From: JACVRW01 sp034664085
GTDB lineage: Bacteria; Actinomycetota; Thermoleophilia; Solirubrobacterales; Thermoleophilaceae
DNA: 64,000 bases
Assembly: GCA_034664085.1 (NCBI GenBank)
Contig: JAXDII010000010.1
Location: forward strand, 36,701 to 100,700
Direction: 5' to 3'
The first letter of the stretch is position 1, and each line of letters begins with the position of its first letter. The position numbers and the translations under genes are program-made. The notes under the pieces are model-generated. The model was given only the letters and a program-made list of their open reading frames with translations, searched no databases and was not told the DNA's origin. Below are positions 9,276-18,014 of this stretch, piece after piece.

Positions 9276-12200
9276 GAAACGCGGCCGCCCGCCGGAGCGC
9301 GCTCCGTGGGCTCCGGTCCCGCGCTCGCAGGCTCCGATACAGATCGGCCGCCAGTGGCAGCAGCCCACGCCAGACGAACCAGGGCCAGCCGGACGGCCAG
9401 CCCGCGCGCCGGGCACGGCGGAGCATCAGGCCGCCACGTGACCGGTGGCGCTGCCACTCCGCCCGCCGCGCCGGGCGCGCGTGGGGCTCGAGTCCGGGCG
9501 TGTCGCGCTGGCCGACGACGTAGCCGGCGTCCACCGCGCGCTCCAGGAGGTCGAGCACCGGCGCGCACGTCCCTAGGCGCACCGTGGTCAGGTCGAAGCC
9601 GCCGAGCGCCTCGTACAGCGGCCGTCTGACGAGCAGGTACAGGGTCTCCGAGCCCGGCAGCGGATAGCGGCCGCACAGGAGCGCGCGCGAGGTCAACAGC
9701 AGCGGCTGGGAAGGTGTGCCCGGCGGCAGCGCGCCGCCCACGGCAGCCGCCACGCGGTCGCCGGTCACGGCCAAGCGTGCGCTCGCCAGCCAGCCCGGAG
9801 CGGCGGCGACGCCCGGCAGCGGCAGAGCAACCAGTTCCGCCTCAGAGGCCCTGATCGCGCCGTCGAGCGCGGCCCAGTGGCGCGCGGGGTCGCCGTCGAG
9901 GACCTCGACGCTCGCCCCGGCGGCCTCGAGGGCCGCGCGGTGCCGGTCGTCGGCGGGATGGCGGGCCGGCCCGAAGATCACCGCCGTGCCGGTGAGGTCG
10001 CGGCCCTCGGGCGACTCCTCGAAGGCCCGAGGGCGCGCCCCCGGCAACTCGTGCAGCCGTCCGGCCACCGCCGCGACGGCCTGGTCCGCCAGAGAGCCGG
10101 GCCACTGGCCGCCGAGCGGCCGCAGCCACCCGACCGAGGTGCCGTCCAGGGTGAGCTCGACGAGCGGAGGGGCGACCGCGGGCGGCGGGATCGGCTCGTC
10201 GGATCCGAGCTCGATGCGCAACGGCTGCGGAGCCGGCGCGTCGCCCCGAAGTCCGATTCCGGCCTCGCAGGCGCCCCGCTGGTAAGCGGCGCGCCGCGCC
10301 AGGCCGAACAGCCGCAGCCAGGTGGTGCGCAGCCGAAGCCACTCGAGCACGTTCAGGATGAGCGCCACCGGCCCCGCGCCGAGCCGCTGCACCGCGCGGA
10401 AGCGCAGCGCGGCGACTGGGTGCGGGCGGATGCCGGGCAGCGCGGGCGGCGCAGGCAGCGAGGGCGCCACCACGGGATGCCGCGCGGCGAGGAGCGCGTC
10501 GCCGCGGCCGTCGCGCCGGGCCTCCTCGATCGCCGCCCGGGCGCTCGGCGTGGCCGCTCGGACGGCGACGGCCTCCGGCTCGTAGCAGACCTCGACCCCT
10601 GACTGGAGCGCGCGCACGCCGAGCTCCCACGCGCCACGCCCGGCCTGCTCGAGCTCCGCGTCGAGGCCGCCCAGCCGCCCGAACGTCGTCCGTGGCAGGG
10701 ACACGTTGCTGGCGACCACGTCGGCGAAGGTGAGCGCGACCGCCGTCCGCTTGGCTTCGAAGTGGTCGTGGCAGCGCAGCGACTCGTGGAGCGCCGTCAG
10801 CGTCGCGCGCGCCGGGCGCAGCACCGAGCGGCCCACCACCAGCCGATCGCGCCCGCCCGCGCGATGGCGGGCCAGATGGCTCGCCACGAGCCCGGGCTCG
10901 GGGACCGCCTCCGCGTCCAGGAACAGGAGCAGCTCGCCACGCGCCCGGCCGGCGCCCTCGTTCCAGGTCCCCTTGGGCGCGTCCTGGGGCCCGGCCACGA
11001 TCACCTCGAGCTCGGCACCCGGTGCTTCCTGCTGGGCGAGGGCCTCCAGGCAGCGCGCCTCGCTGCCGGGCACCGCAGCGCTGACGACCACCGAGACAGC
11101 GACCGCGCCTGGGGCCGGGGTAGGCCGGGCACCCGTCGGTCGTGCCGAGACGTCGTCGCTCGAAGGCGCCCGCTCTTCGCGCCCGAAGCGCTTCCTTGAC
11201 CTCCACCAGAGGGGGCCGCCGACCAGGCCGCCCAGCAGGTAGTCCCATCCGATGCGGACGTCGACCGCGTCGGCGCGTCCGGCCAGCCGACGGCGCACCG
11301 CGTCCATGTACAGCCACCACAGCCAGTACCAGACCTTGGGTCCGGCCAGCTCGCGCTCCTCGACCAGGAGCTTCGTCAGCACGGCGCAGACACCCACGCC
11401 ATATCCGCGAATCGTCTTGTGGAGCGCGGCCGGGTCTGGGCGGTGCTGATGGAAGACGTAGGTCGCGGGGTCGTACACGACCCGGTAGCCGGCACGCAGC
11501 ACCTTGTAGAGCGCGTACATGTCGCCGCCCGATTCGGTCGGCGTCCCGGCGTCGAGCTCCGGGGGGAACAGCTCTCCGAGCGGCTCGAGGAGCGACCGGC
11601 GGAAGACCATGTTCAGGCCCGCGCCCGCCCGGGTGGCGGCGATCGGGTCTAGCACCCGCCAGTCGAAGTAGAGCCGCTGGAGTCCCCGGATGTGCCCGCC
11701 CTGGTCCTCGAACCTGACCTGCGCCGGCGTCTCCAGCGCGTGCGCGAAGGCGGGGCCCGTCACGGCCGCGACGATCGGGTCGTCGAACAGCTCAGGCAGG
11801 TTCCGCAGCCAGCCCTCCACCGGCACGCAGTCGTCGTCTACAAAGGCGACGAGGTCGCTGCGTGCCGCCCGCAGGCCGGCGTTGCGGGCGTTGTCGAGCC
11901 CCTGGCGGTCCTCGCGCACGTAACGCGCGCCGGCCTGCTCGGCCTGCCGGCGGCAGTCGCGATCCCCCGGCGCGTTGTCCACGACGACGATCTCGTCGGC
12001 GGGCGGATCCAGCCGCCGCAGGGCCTCCAGCACGTCGGGGATGTAGTCCGGTCGCCGGTGGGTGCAGATCACCACCGAGCACGAGTGGCGCTTCGCCTGG
12101 CGCGGCAGGGCCCCGAGGCGCCGGCGGAACGCCTCGACGAAGCGCTCGCGCGCCGCGAAGGCGTCCGCGTGGCGCACGACGGCGGCGTCCAGCAAGCCCT

Positions 12201-12345
12201 CGTCAGAGGTGGTCCCCGGACCCGGCAGGTGCAGGTAGCCGCAGGGTGTGCCGCCGTGCGTCACGAGCACGCGCCACTCCTCCGCCGCACCCAGATCGCG
12301 AGCGGGCGGCCCGAGCGCCTCGACGGAGCAGGTTCCGACCCTCAG
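9130..12345 (-). CDS. Giant glycosyltransferase: two GT2 domains plus a degenerate third
   Basis: A 1071-aa protein. GT2 domain 1 starts near residue 87 (CSVVICTHRRPDYI), with VVDNAPGD and FVDDDCVPVEG. Domain 2 starts near 413 (VSVVVSAAVPGSEA), with the acidic motif altered to FLDAEAVPEPG. A third GT2-like segment in the last third keeps a GGFD motif and a DLLERAVDAGY tail but has lost the acidic motif (ALPLPGVAAAPGWL). Small N- and post-catalytic modules match the 852-aa protein at 6717. No ATG, GTG or TTG fits the start. A CTG at 12345 overlaps the upstream TGA in the CTGA manner; a GTG at 12270 is the fallback and would remove 25 residues. Confidence 0.72.
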   Translation of the reverse strand: MRVGTCSVEALGPPARDLGAAEEWRVLVTHGGTPCGYLHLPGPGTTSDEGLLDAAVVRHADAFAARERFVEAFRRRLGALPRQAKRHSCSVVICTHRRPDYIPDVLEALRRLDPPADEIVVVDNAPGDRDCRRQAEQAGARYVREDRQGLDNARNAGLRAARSDLVAFVDDDCVPVEGWLRNLPELFDDPIVAAVTGPAFAHALETPAQVRFEDQGGHIRGLQRLYFDWRVLDPIAATRAGAGLNMVFRRSLLEPLGELFPPELDAGTPTESGGDMYALYKVLRAGYRVVYDPATYVFHQHRPDPAALHKTIRGYGVGVCAVLTKLLVEERELAGPKVWYWLWWLYMDAVRRRLAGRADAVDVRIGWDYLLGGLVGGPLWWRSRKRFGREERAPSSDDVSARPTGARPTPAPGAVAVSVVVSAAVPGSEARCLEALAQQEAPGAELEVIVAGPQDAPKGTWNEGAGRARGELLLFLDAEAVPEPGLVASHLARHRAGGRDRLVVGRSVLRPARATLTALHESLRCHDHFEAKRTAVALTFADVVASNVSLPRTTFGRLGGLDAELEQAGRGAWELGVRALQSGVEVCYEPEAVAVRAATPSARAAIEEARRDGRGDALLAARHPVVAPSLPAPPALPGIRPHPVAALRFRAVQRLGAGPVALILNVLEWLRLRTTWLRLFGLARRAAYQRGACEAGIGLRGDAPAPQPLRIELGSDEPIPPPAVAPPLVELTLDGTSVGWLRPLGGQWPGSLADQAVAAVAGRLHELPGARPRAFEESPEGRDLTGTAVIFGPARHPADDRHRAALEAAGASVEVLDGDPARHWAALDGAIRASEAELVALPLPGVAAAPGWLASARLAVTGDRVAAAVGGALPPGTPSQPLLLTSRALLCGRYPLPGSETLYLLVRRPLYEALGGFDLTTVRLGTCAPVLDLLERAVDAGYVVGQRDTPGLEPHARPARRAEWQRHRSRGGLMLRRARRAGWPSGWPWFVWRGLLPLAADLYRSLRARDRSPRSALRRAAAFLSGCLAAAVEPTRAPEGGSAPEVRFPRTHPAGGAPSASATGPPGPPAR

Positions 12346-13181
12346 CCGGGACGTGCGGCTCCGGCCGCCGATATCTCCTCCGCCATGCGCCGCGCCTCGG
12401 GCTCGTCCGGCAGGCGGTGGGAGAACGGGACGTCCACGGCGCTGCAGATGAACGTTTGCGCGAACGGCTCGGTCGCCCGGTAGTCCACGCGGAAGCCGGC
12501 GGTCTCGAGCAGCGCATGCACGCAGCTCGGCGTCATGCCCCAGAACCAATTGCCGTACCCCTGGTGGGGCTCGAAGCCGTCCGTGATCCCGACCTGCCGG
12601 CCGACGCCGGCCGAGCTGAGATTCCACAAGCCGCGCTGCTCCGGCGCCAGCATCGGATAGAAGACGGCGGCGTTCGGCAGCGACTTGATCTCGGGGATCG
12701 TCGAGGTGCGCAGGATCAGCGTCTGACCGCAAATTCGGCGCAGGGCCGTCACTAAGTCGAAGGGACTCGGATGGTGATAGAGGACGCCGGCGCAGAAGAC
12801 GACGTCCGCGACCCCGACCCTGGCGATCGTCTCAGGGTGGCTCACGTCGCCGAGGATGAACTCCACCGCGGAGCCGCGCTCCCGCTTCTTGGCCTCGAAC
12901 TCGGGAGTGGGGCCGAACACATCGATCCCCTTGACGCTCGTCGCGCCGGCCTCCTCGGCCGCGAACGAGTGGTCGCCGTTGACCCCCCACATGCAGCCGA
13001 CGTCGACGAAGGTGCGTCCCGGCGCGTGCTGCCCGATGTACTCGAACAGACGCTGGTACCCGCCCAGGTCGGCGTCGCCGCCGCGCCTGCGCCGGAGGCC
13101 GAACAGCCGCCGCCACAGCGCGCCCCCGCGCCTGCTCTTCAGGAACCGGACCTTCCACGTGTAGAGCAGGCCGGTCGGCAT
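12342..13181 (-). CDS. SAM-dependent methyltransferase, glycan cluster
   Basis: A 279-aa class I methyltransferase. Motif I appears as FVDVGCMWGVNGDHSF, followed by GIDVFGPTPEFE and VVFCAGVLYHHPSP, a motif IV region seen in small-molecule and sugar methyltransferases. The first 35 residues are rich in arginine. Its stop overlaps the putative CTG start of the giant glycosyltransferase, so the two are probably translationally coupled. A sugar O-methyltransferase role is inferred from context. Confidence 0.72.
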   Translation of the reverse strand: MPTGLLYTWKVRFLKSRRGGALWRRLFGLRRRRGGDADLGGYQRLFEYIGQHAPGRTFVDVGCMWGVNGDHSFAAEEAGATSVKGIDVFGPTPEFEAKKRERGSAVEFILGDVSHPETIARVGVADVVFCAGVLYHHPSPFDLVTALRRICGQTLILRTSTIPEIKSLPNAAVFYPMLAPEQRGLWNLSSAGVGRQVGITDGFEPHQGYGNWFWGMTPSCVHALLETAGFRVDYRATEPFAQTFICSAVDVPFSHRLPDEPEARRMAEEISAAGAARPG

Positions 13182-13187
13182 GCGGTC

Positions 13188-13193
13188 ACGCTA
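13188..13193 (-). promoter_or_regulatory. -10 box for the methyltransferase gene (leaderless)
   Basis: Read on the minus strand, TAGCGT ends 6 nt before the ATG at 13181, the same geometry as other leaderless starts in the window. Confidence 0.4.
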
Positions 13194-13246
13194 ACCGAGG
13201 TTCCGCGCAAATGGAAATGGCGGCTCGCGTGTAGTACTGATGCCCG

Positions 13247-14245
13247 ATGAGCGGTCCGGAGGTCACGGTCGTCGTGCCCACCCGGGACCGTTGGCCCCAC
13301 CTCTCGCGCGCCGCGCTGCCGGCGGCGCTCTCGCAGCAGGGTGTGGAGCTGGAGGTGGTGGTCGTGGACGACGGCTCGGCGGACGAGACGCCGCGTCGGC
13401 TTGCGCAGCTCGACGACGCGCGCGTGCGCACGATCCGTTCCGAGCGCAGCGAGGGCGTGGCGCGAGCGCGCAACCGCGGCATCGCCGCGGCGCGCGCGGA
13501 GTGGGTGGCGTTCCTCGACGACGACGACCTCTGGTCGCCGCTCAAGCTGCGGGCACAGCTCGACGCCGTGGCCGCGCAGGGCGCTGACTTCGCGTACTCG
13601 GCGGCGGTCTTCGTGGACGCGCACGGCACTCCGCTGCGCCCCGATCCGGCACCCGACCCCGCGACGGTGCGCGAGACGCTGCGCGCGTCAGACGTGGTGG
13701 GCGGGCCTTCGACCGTGATGGCGCGGACGGCCCTGGTGAGGGAGCTGGGCGGCTTCGAGCCGTCGCTGGCCGTGCTCGCCGACTGGGATCTTTGGCTGCG
13801 TCTGGCCGGCGCGGGCCGGGCGGCCGCTTGCGCGGACGTCCTGGTCGCCTACCGGGAGCACGGCGAGAACATGTCGGCGGTGGCCGCCGGGCGCGTGTTC
13901 GACGAGCTCGACGTGCTGAACGGCCGACACGGGCTTGCCCGCGATCTGGACGGCGTCCTGTTCACCCGGTGGGTTGCAGGCCAGCAGCGAGCCGGCGGCC
14001 GCCGCGGCGCTGCCGCGCGCGCCTACCTCCGCGGCGCGCGGCGTTTCCGCAGCCCGGGCCTCCTGGTGCGCGCGCTGGCCATGCCGTTCGGAGAGCCGGT
14101 CATGGGCATTCCGGAGCGATTCCGAGGGCTCAGGGGAGGCGCGGAATCGCGTCCGAGCGGCCCAATGGACCCGAACTGGCTCGACCTGTACCGCGGCCAC
14201 CTGGCTGCGAGCCCTTGCGGGGACACGGGACCGCTCCTACGCTGA
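13247..14245 (+). CDS. Family 2 glycosyltransferase (tandem copy 1)
   Basis: A 332-aa GT2 enzyme with VTVVVPTRDRWPHLSR, VVVDDGSADETP and the metal-binding FLDDDDLW, then LADWDLWLRLA in the acceptor region. It is a full-length paralogue of the next gene (14261-15325), sharing motifs in the same order and a GRRGAAARAYLRGARRFR tail. It lies divergent from the methyltransferase gene at 13181, with 65 bp between the starts. Donor and acceptor sugars cannot be assigned. Confidence 0.82.
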   Translation: MSGPEVTVVVPTRDRWPHLSRAALPAALSQQGVELEVVVVDDGSADETPRRLAQLDDARVRTIRSERSEGVARARNRGIAAARAEWVAFLDDDDLWSPLKLRAQLDAVAAQGADFAYSAAVFVDAHGTPLRPDPAPDPATVRETLRASDVVGGPSTVMARTALVRELGGFEPSLAVLADWDLWLRLAGAGRAAACADVLVAYREHGENMSAVAAGRVFDELDVLNGRHGLARDLDGVLFTRWVAGQQRAGGRRGAAARAYLRGARRFRSPGLLVRALAMPFGEPVMGIPERFRGLRGGAESRPSGPMDPNWLDLYRGHLAASPCGDTGPLLR

Positions 14246-14260
14246 GACTCGGGCAGCACC

Positions 14261-15325
14261 ATGAGCGAAACCGAATCCCTGCCTCCGCGGAAGGCGCCAG
14301 GGCGGACGACGGTCCCCTCCCCGGCGTGGGACGGCCCGGACGTCAGCGTGGTGATACCCACGCGCAATCGCTGGCCCACCGTGGCTCGGGCGGTCGCGAA
14401 CGCCCTCGGCCAGGCCGGGGTGGACCTCGAGGTGATCGTCGTCGTCGACGGCTCCACCGACGAGACCGCCGCAAGGCTGGCCCGGCACCCCGACACGCGC
14501 GTCCAGGTGATCAGCTTGGCCCGGCGCAGGGGCGGCGCCCACGCGCGCAACGTCGGAATCTGCGCGGCAGGGGGACGCTGGGTCGCTTTCCTCGACGACG
14601 ACGACGTGTGGTCGCCGGACAAGCTCCGGCACCAGCTCGAGGTCGCAAGCGCCACGGACGCGGGCTTCGTCTACGCCGGCGCGGTGCATCTGCGGGAGCC
14701 GGGGATCGTCGTGCGGATGCACGCGCTGCCGCCCGCCGCGGACCTGGCCCGCCGGCTGCTGGCCGCAAACGTGATCCCGGCGGGCGCGTCCAACGTCCTG
14801 GCGACGGCGACCCTGCTGCGGCAGGTGGGCGGGTTCGACGAGACGCTGGACCACCTCGCGGACTGGGACCTCTGGATCAGGCTGGCCCAGGAGGCGCCAG
14901 GCGCCTCCTGCGAGCACGTCCTGGTCGGATACGTCGAGCACCCCGACAACCGGTACAAGCTCGCGGGCGAGGCCGGCGCCGCAGAATTCGACCGGCTGGT
15001 GGGCAAACATCGGTTGGCCAGCGCGGCCGCGGGCGTCGAGTTCGACGGCGCACGCTTTGCGAGAGGGACGGCGCTCGGCCATCTGCATGCCGGGCGGCGC
15101 GGCGCCGCGGCCTCGACGTACCTGCGCAGCGCGGTTCGCTATCGCAGCGCCGGCAACGCGCTGCGCGCGCCCGCCGCTCTGCTCGGTGAGGGCTTCAGGG
15201 ACCGCTTCGCGCAGGACACGCGCGTGCGGGTTGGGGAGATCGATTGGCTGCGCACCGTGTGGCACCCCCAGGAGCTGCCGGCCGAACAGGAGTACATCGT
15301 CGTGACCGGGTCCGACTCGGCCTAA
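14261..15325 (+). CDS. Family 2 glycosyltransferase (tandem copy 2)
   Basis: A 354-aa paralogue of the preceding gene, 15 nt downstream. It shows VSVVIPTRNRWPTVAR, FLDDDDVWSPDKL, LADWDLWIRLAQ and the same GRRGAAASTYLRSA tail. The nucleotide-binding motif reads VVVDGSTDET, with one aspartate fewer than the VVDDGS of copy 1, and there is a longer proline-rich N terminus of about 25 residues. It is the last gene of the glycan island before ruvC. Confidence 0.82.
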   Translation: MSETESLPPRKAPGRTTVPSPAWDGPDVSVVIPTRNRWPTVARAVANALGQAGVDLEVIVVVDGSTDETAARLARHPDTRVQVISLARRRGGAHARNVGICAAGGRWVAFLDDDDVWSPDKLRHQLEVASATDAGFVYAGAVHLREPGIVVRMHALPPAADLARRLLAANVIPAGASNVLATATLLRQVGGFDETLDHLADWDLWIRLAQEAPGASCEHVLVGYVEHPDNRYKLAGEAGAAEFDRLVGKHRLASAAAGVEFDGARFARGTALGHLHAGRRGAAASTYLRSAVRYRSAGNALRAPAALLGEGFRDRFAQDTRVRVGEIDWLRTVWHPQELPAEQEYIVVTGSDSA

Positions 15326-15386
15326 CCGACTTTCCCGCGGCCCCTCGGCACGGAGGCGTCCGGGGCTGGACGCAGAATCCCCTCCA

Positions 15387-15878
15387 TTGGTGATCGTCCT
15401 CGGCATCGACCCGGGCACCGCGAACACGGGCTACGGGGTGGTTGTCTCGCGCGGCAGCACGCTCGCGGCGCTCGACGGCGGCGTGATCGAGACGCGCGCC
15501 GGGGTGCCGCTGGAGCGGCGGCTGGCCGAGATCCACGCGCGGGTCTGCGACCTGATCGTCGAGCACCGGCCTGCGGCGCTCGCGATCGAGGACCTCTACT
15601 TCGGCCGCAACGCCCAATCGGCCTTCGCCGTGGGCCAGGCGCGCGGCGTGGTGCTGCTGGCCGCCGGCATCGCGGGCGTGCCGTGCTTCTCGTACACGCC
15701 GCAGGCGGTCAAGCAGGCGGTCTGCGGCTCCGGCGCGGCGGCGAAGGGCCAGGTGCAGCGCATGGTCGGGGCGCTGCTCTCGCTCACCGAGCCGCCCGAG
15801 CCCGACCACGCCGCCGACGCGCTGGCGGTGGCCATCTGCCACGCCAACGGCGCATCCCTGAGGGCGGCGCTGGCGTGA
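15387..15878 (+). CDS. ruvC: Crossover junction endodeoxyribonuclease RuvC
   Basis: Holliday junction resolvase that cuts four-way junctions with RuvAB. The RNase H-like catalytic acids are visible: D8 in GIDPGT, E68 in LAIEDLYFG, and the C-terminal pair in PDHAADALA (D140/H141 and D144). The 163-aa length is normal. The start is TTG at 15387, or GTG one codon later; both keep the whole domain. It is 13 nt upstream of ruvA and is probably cotranscribed with ruvA and ruvB. Confidence 0.96.
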   Translation: MVIVLGIDPGTANTGYGVVVSRGSTLAALDGGVIETRAGVPLERRLAEIHARVCDLIVEHRPAALAIEDLYFGRNAQSAFAVGQARGVVLLAAGIAGVPCFSYTPQAVKQAVCGSGAAAKGQVQRMVGALLSLTEPPEPDHAADALAVAICHANGASLRAALA

Positions 15879-15891
15879 GGCGGCGGCTCGC

Positions 15892-16470
15892 ATGATCGCC
15901 TCCGTGCGCGGCGAGGTGCTGACGCGCCTGGCCGGCCAGGTCGTGATCGAGGCCGCCGGGGTCGGCTACCGGCTGGCCGTCTCCACCGAGACGCTGAGCG
16001 CCGTGCCCGCGACGGGCGAGCAGGCGCGCCTGTTCACGCACCTGGTGGTGCGCGACGACGGGATGCATCTCTACGGCTTCTCCAGCCAGGCCGAGCGCGA
16101 GCTGTTCCTGATGCTGATCGGCGTGCAGTCGATCGGCCCGAAGGTGGCGCTCGCCGTGCTGTCCGGCGGCACCGCGCGCGAGCTGCTCAACGCGATCGCC
16201 TCGGGCGACTCCGCGCGCTTCCAGGCGGTGCCCGGGATCGGCAAGCGCACCGCGGAGCGGATCATCGTCGAGCTGCGCGAGAAGGTCGCGGGCAAGGTCA
16301 GCGACGAGATCGTCGTGCGCCACACGCCCACAGACGACCCGCGCACGCTCGCCCGCGAGGGGCTGCTCGGGCTCGGCTTCACGCCCCAGGAGGCCGAGGC
16401 ACTGCTCGACAAGGCGGCAGGGGAGACCCCCGAGGACCTGATCTCCGAGGCGCTGAAGGCGGCCCGATGA
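15892..16470 (+). CDS. ruvA: Holliday junction DNA helicase subunit RuvA
   Basis: Tetrameric junction-binding protein that loads RuvB. The N-terminal OB domain begins MIASVRGEVL. The helix-hairpin-helix repeats include IGVQSIGPKVALAVLSGG and AVPGIGKRTAERIIVELREK. The C-terminal domain III (REGLLGLGFTPQEAEALL) contacts RuvB. Length 192 aa is usual. Its TGA overlaps the ruvB ATG (ATGA). Confidence 0.97.
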   Translation: MIASVRGEVLTRLAGQVVIEAAGVGYRLAVSTETLSAVPATGEQARLFTHLVVRDDGMHLYGFSSQAERELFLMLIGVQSIGPKVALAVLSGGTARELLNAIASGDSARFQAVPGIGKRTAERIIVELREKVAGKVSDEIVVRHTPTDDPRTLAREGLLGLGFTPQEAEALLDKAAGETPEDLISEALKAAR

Positions 16471-17510
16471 GCGGCGGCATCCGCACGCCCGGCGTCGAGC
16501 GCATCCAGACGCCCGTCGCGCTGCCGGTCGAGGACGACCTCGAGCTCTCGCTGCGCCCGAAGAAGCTCGCCGACTTCGTGGGCCAGGAGCGGATCAAGCA
16601 GCAGCTCGAGGTGTTCATCGAGGCGGCCCGCGCGCGTGGCGAGGCGCTCGACCACGTGCTGCTCGCCGGCCCCCCAGGCCTCGGCAAGACCTCGCTGGCG
16701 CAGATCGTGGCGAACGAGCTGGGCGTGGACTTCGTGCCGACGGCGGGTCCGGCGCTGGAGCGCAAGGGCGACGTGGCGAGCTACCTGACCGCGCTCCAGT
16801 CGCGCAGCGTGTTCTTCGTGGACGAGATCCACCGGCTGCCGCGCGCGCTCGAGGAGACCTTCTATCCCGCCATGGAGGACCGCAAGCTGCCGATCACGGT
16901 CGGTCAGGGAGCCGGTGCCGCGGTGGTCACGCTCGACCTGCCCGAGTTCACGCTGGTCGGGGCCACCACCCGCACCGGCCTGCTGACCACGCCGCTGCGC
17001 GACCGCTTCGGCGTGACGCACCGGCTGGAGCTCTACGCGCCGGGCGACCTGGCCCGCATCGTGCGCCGCTCGGCGGGCATCCTCGACGTGGAGATCGACG
17101 ACGCGGGGGCGGAGGCGATCGCGGGGCGCTCGCGCGGCACGCCGCGCGTCGCCAACCGGCTGCTCAAGCGCGTGCGCGACTACGCCGAGGTGCGCGGGGC
17201 GGGGACGATCGACGCCCGTGTGGCGCGCGAGGCGCTCGACCTGCTCGAGGTCGACGAGGCCGGCCTCGACCGCCTCGACCGGGAGATCCTGCACAACATC
17301 TGCGAGAAGTTCAGGGGCGGGCCGGTCGGGCTGTCGACGCTGTCGGTTGCCGTGGGCGAGGAGTCGGACACGATCGAGGACGTCTACGAGCCCTATCTGC
17401 TCCAGCAGGGCTTTCTGATGCGCACCCCGCGCGGGCGCGTGGCGACCGAAGCCGCGTTCGCCCACCTCGGGCTCGAAGCACCCCGCGAGGGGTCCCAGCG
17501 GCTGTTCTGA
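16467..17510 (+). CDS. ruvB: Holliday junction branch migration ATPase RuvB
   Basis: AAA+ motor that drives branch migration. Walker A is GPPGLGKTS near residue 70, Walker B is FFVDEIHRL, and sensor 1 is LVGATTRTGLLTTPLRDRF with the arginine finger nearby. The C-terminal winged helix ends at GRVATEAAFAHLGL. The 347-aa length is normal. The start overlaps the ruvA stop by 4 nt. Confidence 0.98.
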   Translation: MSGGIRTPGVERIQTPVALPVEDDLELSLRPKKLADFVGQERIKQQLEVFIEAARARGEALDHVLLAGPPGLGKTSLAQIVANELGVDFVPTAGPALERKGDVASYLTALQSRSVFFVDEIHRLPRALEETFYPAMEDRKLPITVGQGAGAAVVTLDLPEFTLVGATTRTGLLTTPLRDRFGVTHRLELYAPGDLARIVRRSAGILDVEIDDAGAEAIAGRSRGTPRVANRLLKRVRDYAEVRGAGTIDARVAREALDLLEVDEAGLDRLDREILHNICEKFRGGPVGLSTLSVAVGEESDTIEDVYEPYLLQQGFLMRTPRGRVATEAAFAHLGLEAPREGSQRLF

Positions 17511-17570
17511 GCGGGTCGCGTCCGCACCCCCCGGTTTGCGCGTGCGCGCTGGCTAGCATGGGCGGTTCGC

Positions 17571-18014
17571 ATGCCGATCTTCATCTGCCCGAACTGCGGG
17601 GATCGCAGCATCTCCACCGAGCGCACAGCCGGTTTCCAGGACCGGGCGCGCGCCTGCGCCAAATGCGGCTTCGGCTTCCTCTTCGAGCTGCTCGACGACT
17701 ACTACCCGGCCCCCAACGCCGCCTTCTTCCTGCTGGACCAGCAGGGGCGCCTGATCGGCACAGGCCGCGGCGCGCGGGAGCTCACCGGACTCGGCGACCT
17801 TGACGTGATCGGCAGGCCGGTCCAGGACGTGCTGAAGCTCCAGTTCGAGAACGACGCCGACCACGTCGGCACGGCGCTCGAGTGGGGCGTGCGGGTGCTC
17901 GACAAGCAGGTGACGGTGCACGCCGAAGGAGACCGCCCAGAAGCGGCGAAGGCGGACATCTTCCCCGCGTATGACGACGACGGGGGCGTCCTGCTAGTGC
18001 TCACCCCGCGATGA
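17571..18014 (+). CDS. Zinc-ribbon plus PAS-like domain protein
   Basis: A 147-aa protein with two parts. Residues 4-35 hold two Cys-x2-Cys knuckles (CPNCG and CAKCG) that should bind zinc. Residues of about 45-145 look like a single PAS sensor domain (NAAFFLLDQQGRLIGTGRGA, then DVIGRPVQDVL). No output domain is attached. Its stop overlaps the secDF ATG (ATGA), so it is made with the protein-export subunit. The PAS call rests on pattern only; ligand and partner are unknown. A TAGCAT -10-like box lies 11 nt upstream of the ATG. Confidence 0.68.
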   Translation: MPIFICPNCGDRSISTERTAGFQDRARACAKCGFGFLFELLDDYYPAPNAAFFLLDQQGRLIGTGRGARELTGLGDLDVIGRPVQDVLKLQFENDADHVGTALEWGVRVLDKQVTVHAEGDRPEAAKADIFPAYDDDGGVLLVLTPR

